Assembly (NCBI GenBank): GCA_026709725.1
Contig: JAPOSK010000231.1
Coordinates: forward strand, 1 to 8,473
DNA: 8,473 nucleotides
DNA from: Paracoccaceae bacterium
Lineage (GTDB): Bacteria > Pseudomonadota > Alphaproteobacteria > Rhodobacterales > Rhodobacteraceae
Direction: 5' to 3'
Shown here: piece by piece, positions 1 to 6,423 of the stretch
Layout of the letters: each line of letters opens with the position of its first letter
Numbering within the stretch: the stretch's first letter is position 1
The notes under the pieces: generated by a model
Told to the model about the DNA's origin: nothing
Database searches by the model: none
The model's input: only the letters and a program-made list of their open reading frames with translations
Position numbers and translations under genes: made by a program

Positions 1-653
1 CAGTTTTCAAAGAGACCGATGCGGAAACTGGGGGCTGGCGGACTGGCCGAGTGTTCGTTCTGACGCTGGCAGAGGACACCGAGGACGGACCTGGCGCCAA
101 AGAGACCACCCATGATGTCATTGACTGAGGCGCCAACGCGCAGGGGCTGGCCGGGTGGTCCTGTCATGTAGGCAAGGCCGGTCATCATCTGCACAACCTC
201 GTCAAGGGCGGACCGGTTCCGGTAGGGACCATCGAGAAACCCCTTGCAGGAAACAACAATCAGATGAGGATACTGTTCCTGCAGCATGGCCGGATCAAGG
301 CCCATGGCGGCGAGTGAGCTGTCGCGAAAGTTCTCGACCAGAATATCGGCAGATGCCAGGAGCGCGCTGAATGCCTTCCTGCCCTCTGTCGTGCCCATGT
401 CGAGGCGGATGGATTTCTTGCCCCGATTGAAGGCCGGGAAAAAAGCGGCGCCCATGCCCGTAAGGCGACGGGTCTTGTCACCGTCTGGCGGCTCAACCTT
501 GATGACCTCGGCACCAAGAGCGGCAAGAAAGTAACCGGTCGAGGGGCCGAAGATCATGTGAGAAACCTCGACAACCCGCTTGCCGCGCAGGGGCGAAAAC
601 TCCACCGGGATCATTCCCTCGGGTTTTGCCTGGTCGGTCTGGTGGTCATCCAT
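1..653 (-). CDS. Family III (CaiB/BaiF-type) CoA-transferase, C-terminus outside window
   Basis: Seen: 217 complete N-terminal residues from an ATG at 653-651; the gene continues past the left edge, and family members are usually about 400 residues. An N-terminal Rossmann-like block (about 20-60: GKRVVEVSHMIFGP, LGAEVIKVEPP.GD) is followed by NRGKKSIRLD (about 80-90), DILVENF and GLDP.ML....P.LI. These are hallmark motifs of the CaiB/BaiF family, which moves CoA between carboxylic acids in the cytoplasm. The segment RIGLFEN aligns by eye with the catalytic-Asp segment of formyl-CoA transferase and has Glu216 at that place; the usual TGxGQ just before it is missing. The gene lies 44 nt after dctM on the same strand with no clear Shine-Dalgarno. 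A small inverted repeat (671-675/687-691) sits in the gap, so translation may depend on read-through from dctM. Inferred role: activation of the acid imported by the TRAP system. A racemase or dehydratase of the same fold is possible. The substrate is unknown. Confidence 0.9.
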   Translation of the reverse strand, partial: MDDHQTDQAKPEGMIPVEFSPLRGKRVVEVSHMIFGPSTGYFLAALGAEVIKVEPPDGDKTRRLTGMGAAFFPAFNRGKKSIRLDMGTTEGRKAFSALLASADILVENFRDSSLAAMGLDPAMLQEQYPHLIVVSCKGFLDGPYRNRSALDEVVQMMTGLAYMTGPPGQPLRVGASVNDIMGGLFGARSVLGVLCQRQNEHSASPPAPSFRIGLFEN

Positions 654-697
654 TGCGTCGGTGCTGAGGACCAGCAATCAAGGCAGGCTGGCGGTCA

Positions 698-3061
698 TCA
701 GTTTGGAATAAGATCGGGAACGATGGTGACAATGGACGGGAACATCCAGAGAACTCCGAGACCGACAACCTGGATGACAACAAACGGAATAACACCTCGA
801 TAGATATGGCGTGTGGTCACTTCCCTGGGTGCAACACCCCGGAGGTAGAAGAGGGCAAAACCGAAAGGTGGCGTCAGGAAACTGGTCTGGAGATTGACCG
901 CGATCATCACAGTCACCCATTTGGGATCAAGGGTCCCACCGTAGATCACCGGGCCGACAATCGGAATGACAATGTAAATGATTTCCAGAAAATCCAGAAC
1001 AAACCCAAGGATAAACAGAACCAGCATGACAATCAGAAAGACGACCCACTCACGCTCAAATGAGCGGAGATATTCCTGGATATAATGCTCACCTCCGAAT
1101 GAAATAATAACGAGATTCAGGACCTGGGACCCGATCAGGATGGTGAAAACCATCGACACGACCTTGGCTGTTTCCCGAACAACGGGTGTCAGGATTGCAG
1201 AACGGAAAAGGACCCAGCAGGCATAGAGCAGACCCCCGAACGCCACGTGATAGGCAGCCAACCCGATGAGCAGGGCAAGCCAGTTCTCCAGACCGGCACT
1301 CTCGACATTGACACGCAGGTCGAAGTTCACACCGATGAGCAGCATTATGACAATGGCGAATGCCGAGTACATTATGAAACGACTGCTCTTGTTCTGCATC
1401 TCAAGAACTTTTTGGGCAGCCAACAGGATTGCGCCAGCAGCCCCAAGTGCCGCTGCTGGTGTGGGGTTGGTGATGCCGCCCAGTATTGATCCAAGCACGG
1501 CAACAATGAGAACCAGCGGTGGAAAGAGGACCCGGAAGACCTGATTGCCTGCAAGGATCGCCACCGCATGACGGCAACTGTAGAGGCACAAAGCTGTCGG
1601 GATGAGCAGCATGAGGAACTTTACTCCCGGACCGGCATCAGGCGGCAGAAGGACTGCATCGACAAGAAGCGCGAGAAGGATACCTGCAATTCCGGGAATA
1701 TAATTCACCAATGCTGTCTTCCTGATCCCCTGTGCTGTCGTCATGATCAGGGCAAGCATGACATAGATTGTGATCACGCCGGTACCGATCGGCGCCGCAT
1801 CAGCGATCTTCTGCTGCCGGATTTCCTCAATTTCTTCCGGGGTTCGCAACTCGGCAGATGTTGCCGGATTAAAGCCGCTCTCCTGGGCGGATTCGCGCGC
1901 CGCCAGCGATTCATCCCATCGTTCCCGACCATGCAGGTCAATCATTGCAGCCTGGCACTGTTCCGAGACATTGGTTCGCAGGAATGTTCGTGACTGGACC
2001 TCACTGGCCACCGACGTGACAGTCAGATTCTGACTTCCGGTCAAATTGATGGTGTTGCTGGCCACTGCGAATGCAATGATGGCTACGGGTACAAGCAAGA
2101 ACCAGACCACGGCATGGCGCGCTGTGATGCGATCATCACCTGATCCACCCATTGACGGCACTGGAGGCGCCCGATCAGGATTCATGAGTGCATAGCCAAA
2201 GGCATACAGTGCATACAGGGTGGCAAGCATAAGTCCTGGCAGGACGGCAGCCTGGAAGAGGGTCCCAACGGACACGACAGCGGCTTCACCAAGATAGGTC
2301 AGGGCGTCGGAACACCCGAGAGCCTGTGCCCGTTCCTCCTGGGCGGTGGAATAGAGATCACCGGCCAATGTTCCAAGAAGAACAATCACGATTGACGGCG
2401 GAATGATTTGACCCAGCGTACCGGATGCTGTGATCACTCCGGTTGCAATTTCAGGCGAATAGCGATTGCGCAACATCGTCGGCAGGGAAAGCAGTCCCAT
2501 GGTGACAACGGTTGCACCCACAATTCCGGTTGAAGCGGCAAGGAATGCACCAACGACAACGACAGAGACTGCAAGGCCGCCGGGCAGCGGACCAAAAACA
2601 CCAGCCATTGTTGTCAACAGCTCGTTGGCGATCCGTGAACGCTCCAGCGTAATACCCATGAGGACAAACATGAGAACAGCAAGCAGTGTTTCGATTGACT
2701 GTCCGGCGATCACGCGTTCATTCATGCGATTGACAATGAATGAAAGGTTGCGGTTCACAGCCTGTTGCCAGCCACCATCAAACAGGGGCAGGATTTCGGT
2801 TGGCAGGTCGGGATACCGGAATCGTGAAATATCGAATGTCGAGACCCCGGACGCCCGCAAATCAAGGTATTCCGGACTGCTATGGTCAATGGCCTCCCGA
2901 AGTAAGAGACCGGAACCATCCAATAGAGCCAGGATGCCAAATGCAATGATCGCAGAACCGCCAATGGCAAAGCCAACCGGGAAACCCGACATAATGCCGG
3001 CAAAAAGAAGACTGAAGGTAATGATGAGTCCGATTTCAATTCCATCAAGCCCGAAAAGCAT
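698..3061 (-). CDS. dctM: TRAP transporter large permease, oversized FcbT3-like DctM (787 aa)
   Basis: Inner-membrane subunit that carries the solute through the membrane with ion symport in TRAP transporters. Seen: a mostly hydrophobic 787-residue protein. DctM signatures are FPVGFAIG (27-34), GVITASGTLGQIIPPS (208-223), GGITNPTPAAALG (528-540) and LTPPFGFALFYLRG (729-742). The last form is typical of the COG4664 (FcbT3) branch. Ordinary DctM proteins are about 425-450 residues. Here a polar segment sits at about 50-118, and a second block at about 315-500 adds membrane segments around a polar loop (about 337-424) with an acidic stretch at 408-414. The start is ATG 3061-3059: GAGG lies 8 nt upstream, the first membrane helix follows directly, and the 43 extra residues obtained by starting at 3190 are polar and overlap dctQ. 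It begins 10 nt after the dctQ stop. Family assignment is firm; the substrate is not. Confidence 0.93.
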   Translation of the reverse strand: MLFGLDGIEIGLIITFSLLFAGIMSGFPVGFAIGGSAIIAFGILALLDGSGLLLREAIDHSSPEYLDLRASGVSTFDISRFRYPDLPTEILPLFDGGWQQAVNRNLSFIVNRMNERVIAGQSIETLLAVLMFVLMGITLERSRIANELLTTMAGVFGPLPGGLAVSVVVVGAFLAASTGIVGATVVTMGLLSLPTMLRNRYSPEIATGVITASGTLGQIIPPSIVIVLLGTLAGDLYSTAQEERAQALGCSDALTYLGEAAVVSVGTLFQAAVLPGLMLATLYALYAFGYALMNPDRAPPVPSMGGSGDDRITARHAVVWFLLVPVAIIAFAVASNTINLTGSQNLTVTSVASEVQSRTFLRTNVSEQCQAAMIDLHGRERWDESLAARESAQESGFNPATSAELRTPEEIEEIRQQKIADAAPIGTGVITIYVMLALIMTTAQGIRKTALVNYIPGIAGILLALLVDAVLLPPDAGPGVKFLMLLIPTALCLYSCRHAVAILAGNQVFRVLFPPLVLIVAVLGSILGGITNPTPAAALGAAGAILLAAQKVLEMQNKSSRFIMYSAFAIVIMLLIGVNFDLRVNVESAGLENWLALLIGLAAYHVAFGGLLYACWVLFRSAILTPVVRETAKVVSMVFTILIGSQVLNLVIISFGGEHYIQEYLRSFEREWVVFLIVMLVLFILGFVLDFLEIIYIVIPIVGPVIYGGTLDPKWVTVMIAVNLQTSFLTPPFGFALFYLRGVAPREVTTRHIYRGVIPFVVIQVVGLGVLWMFPSIVTIVPDLIPN

Positions 3062-3069
3062 GAGTCTTG

Positions 3070-3073
3070 CCTC
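3070..3073 (-). promoter_or_regulatory. dctM ribosome binding site overlapping the dctQ stop codon
   Basis: On the minus strand the dctQ stop TGA runs into GAGG (TGAGG), followed 8 nt later by the dctM ATG. This decides the dctM start at 3061 over the upstream in-frame ATG at 3190. It implies that ribosomes finishing dctQ can re-initiate on dctM, keeping the two membrane subunits in step. Confidence 0.7.
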
Positions 3074-3968
3074 AGTTCGCCGGGGCTTGCGGTTGTCCGG
3101 TGATATCGGTGAGGACATCACGGTCAAGATATCTGTTCTCGGATTCCGGCCCTTCAAGCAGTTCGAGCAGGGATCGGTAGAAAAATGCAACAGCCTGCAG
3201 GATCATCATACCTGCGAACGCGACAAGGAGAACCTTGAAGAGAAAGTAACCGTCGAACCCGCTTGGCGAAAAGCCAATCGTCTCGACATTCCACTTGAGC
3301 AAACGGGACTTGCGCTGCAGAAGTTCAAGCGTGTCAGTTGCAGCGACCTTGGGGGTCACAAGATGGCGCCAAAGAAAGAACCAGCCATACAGCCAGATTA
3401 TGAGCATCACAGGAAGCATGAAGCACAGCGAGCCGAAGATGTCGATGATCCGTTTGGTTCGATAGCGGGCATTGGCATAGAACAGGTCGACCCGGACATG
3501 ACCGCCCTGGATGAAGGTGTAGGCACAGCACATGCAAACAACAATGGCATTGTAGAGTTTCAGCTCTTCACCAAACCAGCTCAGATCCTTGCTGACTGCG
3601 TAGCCAAGAGGTCCAATGGTAATTTCGGAAACCCGAAATATCCGCTGCAGAAAGACGATCATGACCTGTTGCAAAACCATCACCAGGCCGGACCATGCAG
3701 CAACACGGCCGACCCAATTGCCCGTGAACTCAAGTCCCCGAACAACTGACCAGAGAAAGTTTCGGCGCCAGACACCGACAGCCAGCACAAGAAGGAACAG
3801 CAGGGTCAGGAACGAGAGCAGTTCGGATGAAGCTCCATAGTAGATGAAATTGATGAGAGCCGATTGCTCAGACCAGTTGAGCCACGCGGCCGGATGCGTT
3901 ACGGCAGAGACGAAATTCGGTACTGCCTCCAGCAGGCCAACAAATACGCTGCCGACACGTTCGATCAA
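3072..3968 (-). CDS. dctQ: TRAP transporter small permease, extended FcbT2-like DctQ (298 aa)
   Basis: Small inner-membrane partner of DctM, needed for TRAP transport. Seen: the signature GGHVRVDLFY at residues 155-164, followed by a basic stretch (RYRTKRIID), as is standard for DctQ. Hydrophobic segments lie at about 47-67, 90-110, 138-154, 176-200 and 240-265. The protein is 298 residues against a usual 160-230; the extra length is an N-terminal hydrophobic segment (residues 1-70) and a polar insert at about 203-236. A Cys-rich patch (CMCC, 145-148) lies in a hydrophobic segment. There is no in-frame ATG before residue 97, deep inside the fold, so the start is assigned to TTG 3968-3966, with AGGGGGG 6 nt upstream. 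dctP lies 110 nt upstream and dctM 10 nt downstream. The assignment rests on the HVRVDL motif, hydrophobicity and position between P and M subunits. Confidence 0.9.
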   Translation of the reverse strand: MIERVGSVFVGLLEAVPNFVSAVTHPAAWLNWSEQSALINFIYYGASSELLSFLTLLFLLVLAVGVWRRNFLWSVVRGLEFTGNWVGRVAAWSGLVMVLQQVMIVFLQRIFRVSEITIGPLGYAVSKDLSWFGEELKLYNAIVVCMCCAYTFIQGGHVRVDLFYANARYRTKRIIDIFGSLCFMLPVMLIIWLYGWFFLWRHLVTPKVAATDTLELLQRKSRLLKWNVETIGFSPSGFDGYFLFKVLLVAFAGMMILQAVAFFYRSLLELLEGPESENRYLDRDVLTDITGQPQAPAN

Positions 3969-3974
3969 GTCGTT

Positions 3975-3981
3975 CCCCCCT
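3975..3981 (-). promoter_or_regulatory. dctQ ribosome binding site supporting a TTG start
   Basis: AGGGGGG on the minus strand ends 6 nt before TTG 3968-3966. It can pair with the 16S anti-Shine-Dalgarno if one G-U pair is allowed. The frame is open for only six codons upstream of the TTG and offers no better start, so this site fixes the dctQ start. The TTG codon and non-canonical site suggest modest translation. Confidence 0.5.
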
Positions 3982-4015
3982 GACCATCAAAGGCCAACGC
4001 CGCGCAACAAAGAGT

Positions 4016-4047
4016 GTTCAGCCGCAACATGGGTGCTGCGGCTGAAC
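4016..4047 (-). terminator. dctP-dctQ intercistronic stem-loop (attenuator or mRNA-stabilising hairpin)
   Basis: A perfect 11-bp inverted repeat (4016-4026 GTTCAGCCGCA, 4037-4047 TGCGGCTGAAC) with a 10-nt loop lies 31 nt after the dctP stop. The minus-strand sequence that follows (ACTCTTTGTTG) is only weakly U-rich, so complete termination is unlikely. Hairpins after binding-protein genes of ABC and TRAP operons commonly lower distal expression or protect the upstream mRNA. That role is inferred here from position. Confidence 0.6.
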
Positions 4048-4078
4048 GGAGTTGACAGGCCAATCGGTGGTGGACCGA

Positions 4079-5158
4079 TCAGGCGGCGGAGAGAACCCGG
4101 TCCCGCTGCCTGCGATAGGCACTGATGGACTGTGTAATCCAACCGGATGAATCGTTCATTGCGGCAATAAACTCTTCGTAAATCGTCCTGAAGATCTCGT
4201 CATCCATGTTTTCATCATAAACAGTCTGCGAAGCGGCGCCAAAGGCATCCCAGACAGATTCCGGGAATTCAAGAACCGTTACCCCATCACTTTGCAGCCG
4301 CTGGAGTGCAGCACCGTTGTTGTAGAGATACTGGCTGAGATTCCAGACATTTGCGTGGCCGCAGGCGACCTCAATCATGGCCTGATGCTGCGCTGACAGG
4401 CTGTTGAACTTCTCAAGGTTGACTGCAAGCGAGAGACCCGCTGATGGCTCGTGAAATCCGGCCGCGTAGTAGGTCTTGGTGATCTCCTGGAAACCGGCTT
4501 TCTCATCGGCCCATGGACCGATCCATTCCGTACCGTCAATGGAACCATTGGCCAGTGCTTGGTAGACCTCAGCACCCGGCAGGTTCTGGACAGAAGCACC
4601 CATAACCGAGAGAGCCTTGCCACCCAGACCGGGCATACGGAATTTCAAACCCTGGAAATCCTCCGGCCCATTGATTTCCTGACGGAACCAGCCACCAGCC
4701 TGGGAACCTGTATTCCCGGCCAGGAATGACCGCAGATTGAAGATCTCGCCCAGCTCATGATGCCGCTGCATGCCAGTGCCGTGGTAATACCAGTTGTTGA
4801 GTTCGGTTGCCGTCATGCCGAAGGGCACACCGGTAAAGAACGCAAAGGCCGGGTGCTGGCTGATGAAGTAGTAATCAGCGGCGTGGTACATGTCGGCCTG
4901 ACCGGCAGAGACAGCATCAAAGACTTCAAACGCGCCAACAAGCTCACCGGCTGCCTTGACTTCAACCTCAATGGATCCGTCAGACATTGCGTTGATATTA
5001 TCAGCGACCTTCTGGGCAGCATCAAAGACGCCCGCAAGACCACGACCCCAACTTGTCACCATGACAAGTTTGACTGTACCCTGGGCAATCGCCGGTGCGG
5101 CGAGTGCGCTCGCAGTGGCACCGAGTGCTGTCCCCTTGATGAAAGTTCGTCTGTCCAT
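4079..5158 (-). CDS. dctP: TRAP transporter periplasmic substrate-binding protein, TakP/FcbT1-like (DctP)
   Basis: Periplasmic receptor that delivers solute to the DctQM membrane complex. Seen: 359 residues, normal for the family. The N-terminus MDRRTFIKG plus a hydrophobic run and AIA|QG (cleavage after about residue 25) looks like a twin-arginine (Tat) signal. By eye the body resembles TakP of Rhodobacter sphaeroides, a 2-oxoacid binder: NNWYYHG.G, GNTGSQAGGWFR, GLKFRMPG, TEWIGPWADEK, GFHEP. Residues at the TakP ligand and sodium positions, as I recall them, are kept: Gln153, Arg174, Glu211-Trp212 and Glu237. Arg174 is the carboxylate-binding arginine typical of TRAP receptors. The start is ATG 5158-5156, with AGAGGAGG 5 nt upstream; the longer in-frame ATG at 5215 lacks this site and would bury the signal peptide. 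It is first in the gene set, ahead of dctQ, dctM and the CoA-transferase. The ligand is probably an organic acid (2-oxoacid or aromatic acid), but this is inference. Confidence 0.93.
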   Translation of the reverse strand: MDRRTFIKGTALGATASALAAPAIAQGTVKLVMVTSWGRGLAGVFDAAQKVADNINAMSDGSIEVEVKAAGELVGAFEVFDAVSAGQADMYHAADYYFISQHPAFAFFTGVPFGMTATELNNWYYHGTGMQRHHELGEIFNLRSFLAGNTGSQAGGWFRQEINGPEDFQGLKFRMPGLGGKALSVMGASVQNLPGAEVYQALANGSIDGTEWIGPWADEKAGFQEITKTYYAAGFHEPSAGLSLAVNLEKFNSLSAQHQAMIEVACGHANVWNLSQYLYNNGAALQRLQSDGVTVLEFPESVWDAFGAASQTVYDENMDDEIFRTIYEEFIAAMNDSSGWITQSISAYRRQRDRVLSAA

Positions 5159-5163
5159 TCTGT

Positions 5164-5171
5164 CCTCCTCT
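5164..5171 (-). promoter_or_regulatory. Strong dctP ribosome binding site
   Basis: AGAGGAGG on the minus strand lies 5 nt before ATG 5158-5156. It fixes the dctP start and predicts high translation, in contrast to the weak TTG-initiated dctQ downstream. That fits the excess of receptor over permease usual in binding-protein-dependent uptake. Confidence 0.75.
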
Positions 5172-5212
5172 GTTAAGCCGGCCGAAATAGCGGGCACTCC
5201 TAAGTTGGGCCA

Positions 5213-5241
5213 CACATACCCGAAACGGGTCCATTTGACAA
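5213..5241 (-). promoter_or_regulatory. Candidate sigma-70-like promoter for the dctPQM set
   Basis: Minus strand: TTGTCA (5241-5236), an exact 17-nt spacer, then TATGTG (5218-5213). The -35 matches 5 of 6 consensus bases, but the -10 only about 3 of 6. A start point near 5206 would give a leader of about 48 nt ending in the strong dctP ribosome binding site. Spacing and position are good; the weak -10 suggests that an activator may be needed. Confidence 0.35.
5218..5230. promoter_or_regulatory. 13-bp palindrome ACCCG-AAA-CGGGT inside the dctP promoter
   Basis: A perfect 5-bp inverted repeat around an AAA centre overlaps the edge of the proposed -10 and fills most of the spacer, where a repressor would block RNA polymerase. 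No regulator gene lies in the window, so its partner is unknown. A repeat this short can occur by chance. Confidence 0.25.
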
Positions 5242-5280
5242 CCGCACGGAAGAGCGGGTCCCTGTCGTTCCTGCCAGCAC

Positions 5281-5336
5281 TTCAATCGAAGCAGTTCATT
5301 GCAACTTTGATGGCCCGGGTTTACATGTTTCAATCG
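5281..5336. repeat. Two TTCAATCG direct repeats in the divergent intergenic region
   Basis: The octamer TTCAATCG occurs at 5281-5288 and at 5329-5336, with starts 48 bp apart. The first copy lies within CTTC-AATC-GAAG, a small inverted repeat. They lie between the dctP and map start regions and could be paired regulator sites, but two octamers in 270 bp is weak evidence. Confidence 0.2.
5299..5327 (+). promoter_or_regulatory. map: Weak candidate promoter for map
   Basis: TTGCAA (5299-5304), a 17-nt spacer and TACATG (5322-5327) on the plus strand. The -35 matches about 4 of 6 bases and the -10 about 3 of 6, so only the spacing and the position 102 nt before the map start favour it. Nothing better was seen upstream of map. 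Confidence 0.2.
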
Positions 5337-5346
5337 CCGGCCCGGC
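5336..5346. promoter_or_regulatory. GCCGG-C-CCGGC palindrome in the divergent intergenic region
   Basis: A perfect 5-1-5 inverted repeat of pure G and C, just after the candidate map -10. It could be a protein-binding site or the stem of a leader hairpin in the map mRNA. Such sites arise easily in GC-rich DNA, so no function is claimed. Confidence 0.2.
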
Positions 5347-5428
5347 ATGGACTCAAGGTCGCCTTGGCGAGCTGGGCGTATCCCTTTGCCGTTGATTTGT
5401 GATGCTGCCCTGGAAGGCAGAAAAAGGA

Positions 5429-6274
5429 ATGAGTGAGAAGACCATGAAACTGCTCAAACGACGGAGCAAAACGCAGGATGGAATCGTCCTCCACACTGCC
5501 AGCGACTTCGAGGGCATGCGCAAGGCAGGCCATGTCGCTGCCCAAATCCTGGATGATCTCTGTGAAAGAGTGGTGCCGGGTGTTACAACCGCTGCCCTTG
5601 ACCGTTTCGTCGTGAGCCGCATACGGGCCCACAAAGTGAAATCAGCGACCATCGGCTACCGCGGCTACAGACATGCCACATGCATATCGGTGAACTATGT
5701 GGCCTGCCATGGCATCCCCGGATCATACAGGCTCGTGCCGGGTGACATCGTCAATATCGATGTCACGATCATCAGGGATGGCTGGCACGGTGACTCGTCA
5801 AGGATGTATGTTGTTGGCAAGCCAAAGGAAGCCGACCTGCGTCTGATCCAGGTCACCCATGACGCTCTCTTCAGGGGGCTTGAGCAAATTCGCCCCGGCA
5901 GGACTTTTGGTGATCTGGGTTCCGCTGTCGAGGCGCATGTCAAAAAGCACCATATGGCTGTTGTAAAGATATTTTCAGGACATGGGCTTGGTCGCAAATT
6001 CCACCAGAAGCCCAACGTTGTCCATTTTGGTCAACCAAACGAGGGTCCGGTCTTTGTCGAGGGCATGTTCTTCACTGTCGAACCGATTGTCAGCCTCGGT
6101 GACACTGAAATCATCTTTCGGGCTGATCGCTGGACCGCCGTCACCAAGGACCGCTCCCGTACAGCCCAGTTCGAGCATACTGTCGGGGTCACAAGAGACG
6201 GAATGGAAATCTTCACCCTGTCACCAACAGACCGGTTCCATCCCACGAATTACCAGCTGCCAGTCCAGGTCTGA
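5429..6274 (+). CDS. map: Type I methionine aminopeptidase
   Basis: Removes the initiator methionine from new proteins when the second residue is small; a cytosolic two-metal enzyme. Seen: 281 residues if it starts at ATG 5429. All five metal ligands of the pita-bread fold are present: Asp111 (NIDVT), Asp122 (HGDSS), His185 (GHGLGR), Glu218 (TVEP) and Glu249 (QFEH). The catalytic-site histidines His94 (CHGIP) and His192 (FHQKP) are also present. There is no N-terminal zinc-finger or SH3-like extension, so it is the short bacterial (Ia) class. The start is uncertain: GTG 5399, ATG 5402, ATG 5429 and ATG 5444 are all in frame and none has an ideal site. GGAAGG lies 11 nt before 5429 and GAGAAG 3 nt before 5444; the choice changes only a basic N-terminal tail. 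Odd point: Ser183 stands where many homologues have Cys before GHG. It diverges from dctP and converges on secA. Confidence 0.95.
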   Translation: MSEKTMKLLKRRSKTQDGIVLHTASDFEGMRKAGHVAAQILDDLCERVVPGVTTAALDRFVVSRIRAHKVKSATIGYRGYRHATCISVNYVACHGIPGSYRLVPGDIVNIDVTIIRDGWHGDSSRMYVVGKPKEADLRLIQVTHDALFRGLEQIRPGRTFGDLGSAVEAHVKKHHMAVVKIFSGHGLGRKFHQKPNVVHFGQPNEGPVFVEGMFFTVEPIVSLGDTEIIFRADRWTAVTKDRSRTAQFEHTVGVTRDGMEIFTLSPTDRFHPTNYQLPVQV

Positions 6275-6277
6275 CCT

Positions 6278-6312
6278 CCGGATCGGAATCAGGTTTCACC
6301 CTGCTGATCCGG
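6278..6312 (+). terminator. Imperfect stem-loop just after map
   Basis: CCGGATC (6278-6284) pairs with GATCCGG (6306-6312), and inside it CAGG (6290-6293) pairs with CCTG (6300-6303) around a 6-nt loop, with an asymmetric internal loop between. It begins 4 nt after the map stop. No T-run follows, so it is a 3'-end protecting or Rho-assisted structure rather than a clear intrinsic terminator. Confidence 0.4.
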
Positions 6313-6423
6313 CACAACAGGGCGGAGAGCAACTCACTCCGGACCTGCACTTCTCCACACGACCTCAAACAAACCCCTTTGGCGATATCCCCCGTCCCGG
6401 TCGGACTCTCCCCATCAATCCCG

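Noticed and set aside
3062..3190. Longer 830-aa form of dctM starting at 3190
   Set aside because: The added residues are polar, overlap the end of dctQ, and lack the GAGG site present before the ATG at 3061.
2466..3749. A 427-codon open frame on the plus strand opposite dctM and dctQ
   Set aside because: It spans the boundary of two well-supported genes on the other strand, translates to Arg/Pro/Ser-rich sequence with no motif, and is explained as a codon-bias shadow.
3892..3986. Small out-of-frame open frame beginning at the ATG at 3986-3984, before dctQ
   Set aside because: It overlaps dctQ in another frame, has no preceding ribosome binding site, and is Arg/Cys-rich without features.
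5159..5215. Longer form of dctP starting at 5215
   Set aside because: It would place 19 residues before the RR signal peptide, while the internal ATG at 5158 has a near-perfect ribosome binding site.
5235..5240. Perfect TTGACA on the plus strand as a map -35 box
   Set aside because: Positions 16-18 nt downstream are GC-rich with no -10-like hexamer. On the minus strand the same DNA serves the better-placed dctP candidate.
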